The notes: generated by a model not told the origin, from the letters alone. A stretch of 64,000 bases of DNA from Butyricicoccus_B sp017886875 (GCA_963931655.1 OZ007036.1:1798001-1862000), one strand, 5' to 3'; counted from the first letter of the stretch, positions 51,221 to 61,061 are shown. A program made the numbers and translations.

Positions 51221-51249
51221 ATTATATCATATAATTATGAAAAAGTAAA
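51221..51249 (-). promoter_or_regulatory. promoter of the second SLH gene
   Basis: On the minus strand, TTTACT (51244-51249) and TATAAT (51221-51226) have a 17-bp spacer; the leader is about 50 nt. Confidence 0.5.
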
Positions 51250-51293
51250 ATAAAAATTTGGTTACATTTTTTCGACATAATTCTTTATCAGGA

Positions 51294-51329
51294 TAAAAAA
51301 AGAAAACCCTTAACTTTAAAGGGTTTTCT
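51294..51329 (-). terminator. terminator after the glyoxalase gene
   Basis: An 11-bp stem (AGAAAACCCTT side) with the seven-T run on the minus strand. Confidence 0.87.
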
Positions 51330-51348
51330 AACATTAAATTATAGCTTT

Positions 51349-51720
51349 TTAATCTTTTTTAGGCACAATTTCTATCCAATAGCCATCTGGGTCAGATATA
51401 AAATAAATGCCCATTGCTTCATTCTCAAAGCAAATACAGCCCATTTCTTTATGACGTTGGTGTGCTGCTTCAAAGTCATCTACAACAAGTGCAAGATGAA
51501 ATTCATTGTCACCTAGATTGTAAGCCCTATCCCAATCACGAAGCCATGTAAGCTCTAAATTATGCTCGCTTACACCATCAGATAAATAAACAATTATAAA
51601 CGAGCCATCTTCTGGGGTAATACGACGCACTTCTTTTAAATCTAACGCCTTTTTATAAAATTCAAGTGAGGTATCTAAGTCTTTAACATTAAAATTATTG
51701 TGTGCAAAACGAAACTGCAT
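51349..51720 (-). CDS. gloA: lactoylglutathione lyase-like VOC enzyme (glyoxalase I)
   Basis: A 123-residue VOC-fold metalloenzyme. All four expected metal ligands are present: His in FAHNNF, Glu in NLELTW, His in EFHLAL and Glu in WIEIVP. It would isomerise the hemithioacetal of methylglyoxal and a thiol; since Clostridia often lack glutathione, the thiol cofactor is uncertain. AAGGAGAT precedes the ATG. It is divergent from gdpP. Confidence 0.85.
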   Translation of the reverse strand: MQFRFAHNNFNVKDLDTSLEFYKKALDLKEVRRITPEDGSFIIVYLSDGVSEHNLELTWLRDWDRAYNLGDNEFHLALVVDDFEAAHQRHKEMGCICFENEAMGIYFISDPDGYWIEIVPKKD

Positions 51721-51845
51721 TTCTAATATCTCCTTAATAGGTAAAATTTACAGCAATACAGTAACATAATGAGCATAAAATATCAATAATAAAAATTTAA
51801 AATAATGAAAAAAATTATATATATTTTTTTAGTAATACAATTTAC

Positions 51846-51874
51846 TTGCGTTGATAAGGGCAAAATGCTATACT
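51846..51874 (+). promoter_or_regulatory. promoter of gdpP-rplI-dnaB
   Basis: TTGCGT (51846-51851) and TATACT (51869-51874) have a 17-bp spacer. Confidence 0.7.
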
Positions 51875-51912
51875 ATATTGTGTTAATTTGTATATATAGG
51901 AGGTGTGGGCTT

Positions 51913-53910
51913 TTGGATAAAAAGCTGAAAAGAATTATTCAGCCAGGATATCACTTCTATTTTGCTATATTCTTCCTGTTTGCATTATCCTGTGCCTATG
52001 TTTCCCCTGTTATGTCTTCGGTAGGTATTATAATATCTCTTATGATGTATTTAATATATCGCCAAAGAGAAAAACGCCGTAGAACCGAAATGATGCGTTA
52101 TTTACAAGGTGTTACGCTTGATGCAGGACATTCATCTCGTTCATCTATTGTGGATTTTCCATTGCCGACAGTAATAATAAGAGCATCTACAAATGAAATT
52201 CTTTGGACAAATGATGCCTTTTGTGAGGCGACTGGTAATTGGGACTATGCTCCAAATATGAATTTTAGTGAAATTGCTCCTGATTTCGATACCCAGTGGC
52301 TTGCAGACTGTGAGCCTAAATATTCAGGAGAACTTAAAGTAGATAAAAATTACTTCTGGGTTTATGGTAGCGTGATGAATGAACAAGATGCAGAAGAAAT
52401 TCTGCTTGTTTTGTATTTTGTGCCTTGTACAGACTATGTCAACTGCAGGGAACGCTATAAATTAAGTAGACCTATAGTTTCAATAATTTGTATTGATAAC
52501 TATGAGGAGCTTACAAAAAGTGCTACTGACTCTGAAAAATCAAGTATATTAGCTGAAATTGATAGAAAAATTGCACAATGGGCAAAAGATAGCCGTTCAT
52601 TACTTAGAAAATATGATAGAGATAAATATATTTTCGTGCTTGAAAGCGGCGATTTATCAAAGCTCATAAGTAAAAAATTTAGTGTTTTAGATGAAGTTAG
52701 AACTATTCAAAGTCGTGCAGGCGTTGTTGCAACGCTTTCAATAGGTATCGGCAGTGAGGGAGAAAACTATTCTGAGTGTTTTCATTATGCTAGTGTTGCA
52801 CTTGATATGGCTCTTTCTCGTGGCGGTGACCAAGCAGTTATAAAAACAAAAGATAATTTTGAATTTTTTGGTGGCTTATCTAAAGAATTTGAAAAACGCA
52901 CTAAAGTTAAATCAAGAGTGGTTGCTAATGCACTTACACAGCTTATAAAAGAGTCCTCAAGAGTTATGATTATGGGACATCAAACAAGTGATATGGACTC
53001 TGTGGGTGCGGCTGTGGGTATGGCATGTGCGGTGAGAATACAGGGTAAACCAGTTAATATTGTAGTTCGTAAAGAGAAAAGTTTGGCAAAAGAACTTATA
53101 TCTAAAATAGAAAATAAAGAAGGTAACGAAAACTTATTTATAGAACCTGATGATGCAATGGTATTATCCGATTATAATACTTTGCTTATCGTTGTGGATA
53201 CTAATAGACCTGACTATGTGGAGTCTTTGCCACTTCTTCAATCTATAAATAAAGTCACTGTTATCGATCACCATAGACGTGCTGCAAGTTATATTGAAAA
53301 TTTTGCATTAAATCTTCATGAACCTTATGCTTCATCTGCATCAGAGCTTGTATGTGAGCTTTTACAATATATGGTTCAGTCAAGCGATGTAAGCAAGGAA
53401 GAAGCAGAATGTTTACTTGCAGGTATATATCTTGATACAAAAGGTTTTTCTATTAAAACAGGCGTTAGAACCTTTGAAGCGGCTGCATATTTAAAACGTG
53501 CTGGTGCTGAAATGGTATCTGTAAAAAAATTATTTCAATCCACACTTGATGAGTATATGCAGTGTCAAAGGGTTATTTCCTCTGCTAAAGACTGCGGAGG
53601 CGGCATTATTTTGGCAATTTCCGATGAATATATACAAGATAGAGCTTTAGCCGCTATTGCAGCAGATTCCCTGCTTAATATTATAGGTGTTAGGGCAAGT
53701 ATTGTAGCTTTCCAGTCGGAAAATGATACAATTGTTTCTGCTCGTTCTTTTGGACAAGTTAATGTGCAAATTGTTATGGAAAAGCTAGGCGGTGGAGGGA
53801 ATATTACCTCTGCTGGTGCTCAGCTTAGAAATACAAGTTTAGAAGAAGCTGAACCAAGACTTCTTGATGCTATAACCGAGTATCTGGAAGAGGACGACAG
53901 AAAAGAATAA
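51913..53910 (+). CDS. gdpP: cyclic-di-AMP phosphodiesterase GdpP
   Basis: 665 residues. Two N-terminal membrane helices (about 10-50), a PAS-like domain (about 75-135), a degenerate GGDEF domain (about 170-300) and DHH/DHHA1 phosphodiesterase domains (about 335-660; GHQTSDMDSVGAA, VVDTNRP, VIDHHRRA, GGGGNITSAGAQ). It hydrolyses c-di-AMP. AGGAGGTG (51899-51906) sets TTG at 51913 as the start; upstream in-frame ATGs lie at or before the promoter. It leads the conserved gdpP-rplI-dnaB operon. Confidence 0.94.
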   Translation: MDKKLKRIIQPGYHFYFAIFFLFALSCAYVSPVMSSVGIIISLMMYLIYRQREKRRRTEMMRYLQGVTLDAGHSSRSSIVDFPLPTVIIRASTNEILWTNDAFCEATGNWDYAPNMNFSEIAPDFDTQWLADCEPKYSGELKVDKNYFWVYGSVMNEQDAEEILLVLYFVPCTDYVNCRERYKLSRPIVSIICIDNYEELTKSATDSEKSSILAEIDRKIAQWAKDSRSLLRKYDRDKYIFVLESGDLSKLISKKFSVLDEVRTIQSRAGVVATLSIGIGSEGENYSECFHYASVALDMALSRGGDQAVIKTKDNFEFFGGLSKEFEKRTKVKSRVVANALTQLIKESSRVMIMGHQTSDMDSVGAAVGMACAVRIQGKPVNIVVRKEKSLAKELISKIENKEGNENLFIEPDDAMVLSDYNTLLIVVDTNRPDYVESLPLLQSINKVTVIDHHRRAASYIENFALNLHEPYASSASELVCELLQYMVQSSDVSKEEAECLLAGIYLDTKGFSIKTGVRTFEAAAYLKRAGAEMVSVKKLFQSTLDEYMQCQRVISSAKDCGGGIILAISDEYIQDRALAAIAADSLLNIIGVRASIVAFQSENDTIVSARSFGQVNVQIVMEKLGGGGNITSAGAQLRNTSLEEAEPRLLDAITEYLEEDDRKE

Positions 53911-53937
53911 ATTATAAATAATGGAGGATTTTTAATT

Positions 53938-54384
53938 ATGAAAGTTATTTTAAAAGCAGATGTTAAAGGTAAAGGCAAGAAAGGCGATTTAATAGAAGTA
54001 AGCGAAGGCTATGGCAGAAATTTTTTACTTCCTCGTGGTCTTGCAGACCTTGCAACAGCTGATAATTTAAACTTAAAGCGTCAAGCTGATGAAGCTCAGG
54101 CTAGAAGAATTGCTCTTGAAAAGCAAGCTGCAAAGGATACCGCAGAAAAGCTAAAGGAATTAAAAGTTGAAATTCGTGCAAAAGGTGGTGCAGGCGGTCG
54201 TTTATTTGGTGCTGTAACCGCTAAGGAAATTTCAGAAGAGCTTAAAAAACAACATGGTATTGAAATTGCTAAGAATAAAATTGTACTTGATGAGCATATT
54301 AAGTCATTTGGTACTTACAATGTTAAGGCTAAGCTATACACTGAAATTACAGGCGAAATTCATGTGCAGGTAGTTGAAATCTAA
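53938..54384 (+). CDS. rplI: 50S ribosomal protein L9
   Basis: A 148-residue protein. The N-terminal rRNA-binding domain (VKGKGKKGDLIEVSEGYGRNFLLP, shown here only as a family landmark in two parts: KGKGKKGD and GYGRNFLLPRG), long connecting helix and C-terminal domain (GGRLFGAVTAKEI) are complete. GGAGG precedes the ATG, 27 bp after gdpP. Confidence 0.97.
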   Translation: MKVILKADVKGKGKKGDLIEVSEGYGRNFLLPRGLADLATADNLNLKRQADEAQARRIALEKQAAKDTAEKLKELKVEIRAKGGAGGRLFGAVTAKEISEELKKQHGIEIAKNKIVLDEHIKSFGTYNVKAKLYTEITGEIHVQVVEI

Positions 54385-54395
54385 TTGTTTTAAGG

Positions 54396-54433
54396 GAATG
54401 GGCACACGCAGCATTTTTTTCGTGTACCCATTC
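54396..54433 (+). terminator. hairpin between rplI and dnaB (possible attenuator)
   Basis: Stem GAATGGGCACACG with its near complement (one C-A mismatch) and a T-rich loop; only CTCC then ATTTTT follows, so it may only lower expression of dnaB. Confidence 0.55.
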
Positions 54434-54463
54434 TCCATTTTTAAGTTTAAAGGAAAAGTAAAA

Positions 54464-55792
54464 ATGGACGAATTACTTTCAAGACAAATGCCACAAAGCA
54501 CTGAGGCTGAACAGGCTGTTATTGGCTCTATGCTTATTGACCCTGAATGTGTGCCAACAGTCATTGAACAGCTAAGACCAGAGGATTTTTATATAGAAGA
54601 AAATCGCCGCATTTTTGAAACTATATACTCTATGTTTAATCATGCAATGAGAATTGATGCGGTTACTGTGCTTGACCAGTTGAAAAGTGCAGGTTTTTAT
54701 GATGATGCAGGCGGTCGTGCATATCTTATGCAGCTTATGGAGCTTACCCCTACATCAGCAAATGTTAGAGAATATGCATCTATTGTTCGTGATAAAAGTA
54801 TGTTAAGAGCTATTGCTATAGCTGGTGCGGAAATTGAAAGACTTGCTCTTTCAGAAGAAGGTTCAGCTTCAGAGCTTGCCGAACTTGCTGAACAAAAAAT
54901 ATATAATGTGCGTCAAGGTAGGGAAATAAAGGGTTTAAGCCATATTAAAAGTGTAATTATGGATTTATATGAACAGCTTGATGAAAGAAGCCGTTCAGAT
55001 AGTGATATTTCTGGTATATCCACTGGATTTAGGGATTTGGATTATGCTTTAACCGGTCTTAATAAATCAGATTTAATTTTAGTTGCTGCTCGCCCTGGTA
55101 TGGGTAAAACAGCTTTCGCTCTTAATATTGCACTTAATGCAGCAAAAGCATCTAAAAAAGATGTGGTTGTGTTTCAGCTTGAAATGAGCAAAGACCAGCT
55201 TGCAAGCCGTTTTTTGGCAAGTGAAGCTCTTATAGAGTCACAAAAACTTAAAACTGGTAATTTAGGTGAAGATGATTGGATTAAAATAGCTCGTGCTACA
55301 AATGCACTTGCTAAAACTAAAATATATGTTGATGATAACCCTGCAATCACCGTTGCGGAAATTAAAGCAAAATGTAGACGTTTGGGCGATGGTTTAGGGC
55401 TTATTGTTATAGATTATCTTCAGCTTATGCAGTCTGGTAAAAAAAATGATAACCGTACACAAGAAGTAGCCGAAATATCTCGAAGTCTTAAAATTATGGC
55501 AAAAGAACTAAATGTTCCTGTTGTGTGTCTTTCTCAGCTTTCTCGTGCAGCCGAACAAAGGGCAGAGAAGAAACCTATTCTTTCAGATTTGCGTGAATCG
55601 GGTGCAATCGAACAAGATGCGGATATTGTTATGTTTATTTATCGTGATGATTATTATAATGATGAAAGTGAACATAAAAATGTAGCTGAAATTATTATCG
55701 CTAAAAATCGTCATGGTGCTACGGGTTCGGTTTATTTACAGTGGATTGGTCAATATACAACTTTCTCAAGTCAGGATAGAATACATGGATAG
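54464..55792 (+). CDS. dnaB: replicative DNA helicase DnaB
   Basis: A 442-residue hexameric helicase (DnaC in Bacillus naming). The N-terminal helical domain (TEAEQAVIGSMLIDPE) and RecA-like motor with Walker A ARPGMGKTAF near residue 207, Walker B LIVIDYLQLM near 310 and the LSQLSRAAEQR motif are present. AAAGGAAAAG precedes the ATG. Its end overlaps tilS by 8 bp, linking replication and tRNA-modification genes on one transcript. Confidence 0.97.
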   Translation: MDELLSRQMPQSTEAEQAVIGSMLIDPECVPTVIEQLRPEDFYIEENRRIFETIYSMFNHAMRIDAVTVLDQLKSAGFYDDAGGRAYLMQLMELTPTSANVREYASIVRDKSMLRAIAIAGAEIERLALSEEGSASELAELAEQKIYNVRQGREIKGLSHIKSVIMDLYEQLDERSRSDSDISGISTGFRDLDYALTGLNKSDLILVAARPGMGKTAFALNIALNAAKASKKDVVVFQLEMSKDQLASRFLASEALIESQKLKTGNLGEDDWIKIARATNALAKTKIYVDDNPAITVAEIKAKCRRLGDGLGLIVIDYLQLMQSGKKNDNRTQEVAEISRSLKIMAKELNVPVVCLSQLSRAAEQRAEKKPILSDLRESGAIEQDADIVMFIYRDDYYNDESEHKNVAEIIIAKNRHGATGSVYLQWIGQYTTFSSQDRIHG

Positions 55793-57131
55793 TTTTTTAA
55801 AACAAGTCAAGGATAATATTGATAGATTTTCTATGCTAGAAGAAGATGAAAATGTGCTTGTTGGGCTTTCAGGTGGTGCAGATTCAGTAGCTCTTTTATT
55901 ATCGCTTTATAAATTAGGTTATAAAGTTAAAGCTTGTCATTTAAATCACTGTTTGCGTGGTGATGAAGCGGATAGAGATGAGTATTTTTGTAAAAATCTT
56001 TGTGATAAGTTAAATATTGAGCTTGTTATAAAGCGTGAAAATATAGCTGAATACGCTAAAAGCTCCAAGCAAAGTATAGAAACAGCCGCAAGAGAAATAA
56101 GATACAAATTTTTTGATGATGTATCTAATGGCTGTAAAATAGCAACTGCTCATACAGCAAGCGATACAATAGAAACCATGATTTTTCATCTTGCAAGGGG
56201 TACAGGGCTTACAGGGCTTTGTTCAATACCGCCTGTTAGGGGTAAAATTATAAGACCGCTTATTTCACTAACAAGAGCAGAAATAGAAGATTTTTTGCAA
56301 AATATAAATCAGGATTTTGTAACAGATAGCACAAATTTAACCGATGATTACACAAGAAATAAAATTAGAAGTCAAATCATACCTGTGCTAAAAAATATAA
56401 ATCCTCAAGCCGAAAAAGCGGCTGTAAATTTAGCTTTTAGACTTAGAGAAGAAGAAGATTTTTTGGAAACAACTGCTAAAGCTGAACTTGAAAGAGCTAA
56501 AACTAAAGATGGGTTTAAAGTGTGGGTTTTTAATAACACTGACAAAGCTATAAAACATAGAATGCTTAAAATGCTTTGTAAAAATGTTGGTGTTCCAATG
56601 CATGAATTTAACTCAAAACATATTTTAGCACTTGAAAGTTTGCTCAAAAACAATAATCCTTCAGCTAGAATTTCACTTCCAGCCGATTTTATTGCTAAAC
56701 GTGAGTATGAAAATATTAAAATTGAGCGTAAAATAAATCAAAATTCACAGGAAGTTAAGGAAATTTTACTTGAAAATCTTATTGATAACGGGCAAAATAT
56801 AAATGATGTAAACATCATGATTAAAAAACATAAAAAAAATTATCTTTTTTACAAAACATTCAATACTTTTTATGTTGACTGTGATACAATAGATATGCAA
56901 TCTTGCGTTTTACGAAAAAGACAAACAGGCGACAAAATTCGCCTGAGTGAAAAGTCTGGAAGTAAAACACTAAAAAAACTACTAATAGAAAAAAAAATTC
57001 CAGCAGATAAACGTGATAAGCTAATTGTTATAGCTGATAAAAATGGTGTTATTGCAGTGCAAGATGTAGGTATTGATATCAGTAGAAAAGTAGCTGATGG
57101 CGAAATCCTGGAAATCAAAATTAAGGGGTAA
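55785..57131 (+). CDS. tilS: tRNA(Ile)-lysidine synthase
   Basis: A 448-residue PP-loop ATPase that makes lysidine at C34 of the AUA-reading tRNA-Ile, an essential step. SGGADSVALL near residue 30 is the PP-loop; HLNHCLRG, TAHTASDTIETM and the C-terminal substrate-binding domains follow. The ATG at 55785 lies inside the end of dnaB. The tilS-hpt-ftsH trio is conserved, although here it is separate from the yabM-yabR block it follows in Bacillus. Confidence 0.95.
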   Translation: MDSFLKQVKDNIDRFSMLEEDENVLVGLSGGADSVALLLSLYKLGYKVKACHLNHCLRGDEADRDEYFCKNLCDKLNIELVIKRENIAEYAKSSKQSIETAAREIRYKFFDDVSNGCKIATAHTASDTIETMIFHLARGTGLTGLCSIPPVRGKIIRPLISLTRAEIEDFLQNINQDFVTDSTNLTDDYTRNKIRSQIIPVLKNINPQAEKAAVNLAFRLREEEDFLETTAKAELERAKTKDGFKVWVFNNTDKAIKHRMLKMLCKNVGVPMHEFNSKHILALESLLKNNNPSARISLPADFIAKREYENIKIERKINQNSQEVKEILLENLIDNGQNINDVNIMIKKHKKNYLFYKTFNTFYVDCDTIDMQSCVLRKRQTGDKIRLSEKSGSKTLKKLLIEKKIPADKRDKLIVIADKNGVIAVQDVGIDISRKVADGEILEIKIKG

Positions 57132-57137
57132 TCCAAA

Positions 57138-57677
57138 ATGAAAAACGATATGAAAGAAATTTTATTCACAGAAGAACAGCTTTCTAACAAGGTTGCTGAA
57201 TTAGGTGCTAGAATTACCGCTGATTATAAGGGAAAAAATCCGCTTATTATCAGTGTATTAAAGGGTAGTTATATTTTTATGGCTGACCTTACCCGTAAAA
57301 TCGAAATCCCTTGCAATATTGATTTTATGGTTGTTTCTAGCTATGGAAGTGGCACTAAAACCAGCGGTGAAGTGCAGATTATTAAGGATATAGGTCAGAA
57401 AATAGAAGGTCGTGACCTTATTATTGTTGAGGATATATTAGATAGCGGTGTAACATTAAGCTATCTTATGAAAATCCTCAAGGCTCGTGGTGCTAACACT
57501 ATTCGTTTATGCACTCTGCTAAGTAAGCCAGAGCGTCATAAGGTGGAAGTACCTATTGATTATTTAGGCTTTGAAATCCCAGATGAGTTTGTTGTGGGTT
57601 ACGGTCTTGATTATGCAGAACGTTACCGCAACTTGCCTTATATTGGCATACTCAAACCGGAGGTTTATGGCGGATAA
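57138..57677 (+). CDS. hpt: hypoxanthine phosphoribosyltransferase
   Basis: A 179-residue purine salvage enzyme that makes IMP/GMP from hypoxanthine/guanine and PRPP. The PRPP-binding motif IIVEDILDSGVTL near residue 96 and the flexible loop VVSSYGSGTKTSG near 64 are intact. It starts 6 bp after tilS. Bacillus Hpt binds TilS and affects ftsH, so linkage may be functional. Confidence 0.96.
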   Translation: MKNDMKEILFTEEQLSNKVAELGARITADYKGKNPLIISVLKGSYIFMADLTRKIEIPCNIDFMVVSSYGSGTKTSGEVQIIKDIGQKIEGRDLIIVEDILDSGVTLSYLMKILKARGANTIRLCTLLSKPERHKVEVPIDYLGFEIPDEFVVGYGLDYAERYRNLPYIGILKPEVYGG

Positions 57678-57723
57678 ATATCAGTGTTTGCATTTTTTTG
57701 CAAATACTAAATACAGCTGATAT
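57678..57723 (+). repeat. nested inverted repeat between hpt and ftsH
   Basis: Outer arms ATATCAG/CTGATAT (57678-57684, 57717-57723) enclose inner arms TTTGCA/TGCAAA (57687-57704) around a T-rich loop. It lies 38 bp before ftsH. It could tune processing or ftsH expression. Confidence 0.5.
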
Positions 57724-57760
57724 ATTTAAATTTTAGCTGAGAAAAGGAAGGTGTCCCTGA

Positions 57761-59707
57761 TTGAAAGGTAAAATGAAGGGCTTTGGCATTTATCTTATTA
57801 TACTAATGTTACTGCTTGCAGTTGCTACTGCTGCTTTAACTCGTGAACAAGATGCTGCAAAGCCAAAATATTCTGATGTGCTTGATTACTTCAATAATAA
57901 GCAGGTTGCCGAATTCCAAATTGATGATAATGTGCTTAAAGCAACCCTTACAGATGGAAGTAAAATTCAGTACACAATCGCAAATTTAAACTGGTTTTAC
58001 TATGATTTAGGTGAAACTATTTTAGAGCAGCAAAAAGATGGTACATTAAAGGAAGTTGATTATACTACCCGTGAAATCCCTTGGTGGATGGGTATGGTTC
58101 CTTATGCTATTATTCTTGTGCTGATGGGCTTATTCTGGTACTTTATGATGAATAAGCAAGATGGCAGCGGTCGTGGTCCTATGCAGTTTGGCAGAGCTAG
58201 AGCTAAACTTGCTCAGGACGATAAACGCAAGGTCACATTTAATGATGTAGCTGGTGCTGATGAGGAAAAGGCAGAACTTCAGGAAATTGTAGAATTTCTT
58301 AAAAATCCTAAGAAGTTCGTCGACCTCGGTGCAAGAATTCCTAAGGGTGTGCTACTTGTAGGCCCTCCAGGTACTGGTAAAACTCTGCTTGCTAAAGCTG
58401 TTGCTGGTGAGGCTGGAGTTCCTTTCCTGTCTATTTCTGGTTCTGATTTCGTTGAACTTTATGTTGGTGTTGGTGCTTCACGTGTGCGTGACCTTTTCGA
58501 CCAAGCTAAGAAAAATTCACCTGCAATCGTGTTTATTGATGAAATTGATGCAGTAGGTCGTCAGCGTGGTGCTGGTCTTGGTGGCGGTCATGATGAACGT
58601 GAACAAACTCTTAACCAGTTACTTGTTGAGATGGACGGTTTTGGTGCTAATGAAGGCGTTATTATTATCGCTGCTACCAATAGACCAGATATTCTTGATA
58701 GAGCACTTTTGAGACCAGGACGTTTTGACCGTCAAGTGTATGTCGGTGCTCCTGATGTAAAGGGCAGAGAGCAAATTCTGCATGTTCATGCTAGAAATAA
58801 GCAATTTGACCCAGATGTTGACTTTAATTCTATCGCTAAGGGTACAGTCGGTATGACTGGTGCAGACCTTGAAAACTTACTAAATGAGGCTGCTTTACTT
58901 GCTGCTAGAAGAAATAAAAAGCTTATTACAAATGATGAAATTGAAGAGGCACTTCTAAAGGTTGAAATGGGACCAGAAAAGAAGAGCCGTGTTGTAAGCG
59001 AAAAGAAAAAGCGTATCGTTGCATATCATGAGGCAGGTCATGCTGTTGCCCATCATGCAATGGGCACTCTCGACCCAATTCATTATATCACTATCATTCC
59101 TCGTGGTGGTGCTGGTGGCTTCACTATGTGGCGTCCACAGGAAGAAGGCGGGCTTGAAACAAAGTCCTATTTTGAAGATAGTATTGTAACTGCTCTTGGT
59201 GGTCGTGTGGCTGAAAAGCTTATCTTTAACGAAATTACAACTGGTGCATCTGGCGACATTCGACAAGCTACTGCTATGGCTCGTGCGATGGTTGTTAACT
59301 ATGGTATGAGTGATAAAATTGGCACTGTTGATTATGGCGATAGCGGTGAAGTATTTATCGGTCGTGACTTTGGTGCAACTCACAGTTATTCTGAAGATAA
59401 GGCTGCTGAAATTGATGCTGAAGTTCATCGTATTATTGATGAGGCATATAAACGCTGTACACAAATTCTAACTGACCATGATAAACAGCTACATGATGTT
59501 GCTGAATATCTGCTTCGCAATGAAACAATGGACGGCGATGTATTTGTTAAAATTTTTAATGGCGAATATGTGCCAGATAAGACTGCAACAGTTGCATCTG
59601 CTGAGGAATTAAACCGTACCCCAGAAGGTCTTGATGAAAAGAACCCTACTGATGAGCAGGTAAAAACAGAAGATAAAATATCTTTAGATAAAAAAGATAA
59701 TGAATAA
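57761..59707 (+). CDS. ftsH: ATP-dependent zinc metalloprotease FtsH
   Basis: 648 residues. Two membrane helices (about 8-26 and 105-128) flank an extracytoplasmic domain; the AAA module has Walker A GPPGTGKTLL near residue 203, Walker B IVFIDEIDAVG and the SRH (ATNRPDILDRALLRPGRFDR in two segments); the protease has HEAGHAVAH. It degrades membrane and short-lived proteins. The start is TTG at 57761 after GGAAGGTG. An acidic C-terminal tail follows the protease domain. Confidence 0.97.
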   Translation: MKGKMKGFGIYLIILMLLLAVATAALTREQDAAKPKYSDVLDYFNNKQVAEFQIDDNVLKATLTDGSKIQYTIANLNWFYYDLGETILEQQKDGTLKEVDYTTREIPWWMGMVPYAIILVLMGLFWYFMMNKQDGSGRGPMQFGRARAKLAQDDKRKVTFNDVAGADEEKAELQEIVEFLKNPKKFVDLGARIPKGVLLVGPPGTGKTLLAKAVAGEAGVPFLSISGSDFVELYVGVGASRVRDLFDQAKKNSPAIVFIDEIDAVGRQRGAGLGGGHDEREQTLNQLLVEMDGFGANEGVIIIAATNRPDILDRALLRPGRFDRQVYVGAPDVKGREQILHVHARNKQFDPDVDFNSIAKGTVGMTGADLENLLNEAALLAARRNKKLITNDEIEEALLKVEMGPEKKSRVVSEKKKRIVAYHEAGHAVAHHAMGTLDPIHYITIIPRGGAGGFTMWRPQEEGGLETKSYFEDSIVTALGGRVAEKLIFNEITTGASGDIRQATAMARAMVVNYGMSDKIGTVDYGDSGEVFIGRDFGATHSYSEDKAAEIDAEVHRIIDEAYKRCTQILTDHDKQLHDVAEYLLRNETMDGDVFVKIFNGEYVPDKTATVASAEELNRTPEGLDEKNPTDEQVKTEDKISLDKKDNE

Positions 59708-59709
59708 TA

Positions 59710-59740
59710 AAAAATCCGCTGCTATGCAGCGGATTTTTTT
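59710..59740 (+). terminator. bidirectional terminator ftsH/NSS transporter
   Basis: A 12-bp stem (AAAATCCGCTGC) with a 3-nt loop and T runs on both strands. Confidence 0.92.
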
Positions 59741-61061
59741 AGCCTATGCCACCAAATATAATTCCAAGTATAACAACTAAAATTGCAATCGGCACATAAA
59801 CATATTTTGCAAGAATATCAAATGCATTTGATATAGCTTTTGCTCTGCCAATTTGAAGTTCTTCTTTGATTTTTTTAGTGCCAAGCACCCAAAAGATAAC
59901 AATAGCACCCAAAGCAGCACCGATTGGAACAATATATATACTTACTATATTCATCCAGTTATTGAGTTTGCTTTCTTCTTCAATAAATAAGCCTGCCATA
60001 AATACTATTGCACCAACAGCTATAACAGCTATATTTCTAGGCATTTTTAAATGCTTTTGGGCAGCTTCTGCACAAACTTCAAACATATTTGCAAGTGAAG
60101 TTATACCTGCAAATAATACTGAGATAAAGAATAAAATTGCAAATAATCTACCAGCTGGCATTTGCTGAAACACACGAGGTAAAGTATGGAAAATAAGCGG
60201 TGGGCCAGCTGCTGGGTCAAGACCAAAGGCAAATACTGCTGGAATTACAGCAAAACCTGAAACCATAGCTGCACAGGTATCTAAAAATGATGTCATACCC
60301 GCAGCATGAAGAATATTTTCCTTTTTACTTAGATATGAACCATAAATAATCATTCCTGAACCAGTTACAGAAAGAGAGAAAAATGCCTGTCCCATTGCCA
60401 TAATCCAAGTTTGAGGATTTGCAAGATACTCCCATTTTGGAATAAGCAAATATTTATAGCCTTCAAGTGCATTTGAATTTAAAAATGCAACTCTAACAGC
60501 TACTATTACAAATAATACAAAAAATGTAGGCATCATAATTTTATTTACTTTTTCAATGCCTTCAGATATACCGCCAATTAAAATTATTATTGTTATAATA
60601 ACTACTGCCAAATGCCATGGAATACTTCCGAAATCGCCTGTCATATTAGCAAAGGCGGTTTCTGGTACTTCAGTCATAAGCGAACCAGTAACTGATGCAA
60701 AAAATGTACGAAGTACCCAACCTACAATTACAGAATAGCCGATTGCTATACCCATTGAACCTAAAAGTGGTATTGCACCAAGAAATGCACCGCCTTTTTT
60801 ACCTCTGCTTTTAAGTGAATAATCATATGAGCCAATAGGCCCTGTTCCTGTAAGTCTGCCAAATGCAAATTCACCTGAAAGACCTATGCTACCAAATAAA
60901 ATTACAAATAAGCAATATGGTATAAGAAAAGCAGCTCCACCATATTGACCGGTTTTGTATGGAAACATCCAGATATTGCCCATGCCAACGGCTGAACCTA
61001 CAGCCGCTAAAACAAAGCCAAGCTTACTGGAGAACGTTCCATTTTGATTTTCGTTTTTCAT
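59739..61061 (-). CDS. sodium-dependent NSS-family transporter
   Basis: A 440-residue LeuT-type transporter with 11 helices; the hallmark SKLGFVLAAVGSAVGMGNIWMFP region is near the N-terminus and supplies the sodium site. Amino acid or tryptamine-like substrates are typical of prokaryotic members, but the substrate is not predictable. I chose the ATG at 61061 because GGAGGA lies just upstream; a TTG at 61073 precedes it. It is convergent with ftsH. Confidence 0.9.
   Translation of the reverse strand: MKNENQNGTFSSKLGFVLAAVGSAVGMGNIWMFPYKTGQYGGAAFLIPYCLFVILFGSIGLSGEFAFGRLTGTGPIGSYDYSLKSRGKKGGAFLGAIPLLGSMGIAIGYSVIVGWVLRTFFASVTGSLMTEVPETAFANMTGDFGSIPWHLAVVIITIIILIGGISEGIEKVNKIMMPTFFVLFVIVAVRVAFLNSNALEGYKYLLIPKWEYLANPQTWIMAMGQAFFSLSVTGSGMIIYGSYLSKKENILHAAGMTSFLDTCAAMVSGFAVIPAVFAFGLDPAAGPPLIFHTLPRVFQQMPAGRLFAILFFISVLFAGITSLANMFEVCAEAAQKHLKMPRNIAVIAVGAIVFMAGLFIEEESKLNNWMNIVSIYIVPIGAALGAIVIFWVLGTKKIKEELQIGRAKAISNAFDILAKYVYVPIAILVVILGIIFGGIG

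Noticed and set aside
58955..59464. 169-codon minus-strand frame inside ftsH
   Set aside because: It is a shadow of the conserved FtsH protease domain with low-complexity Ser/Thr/Asn translation.
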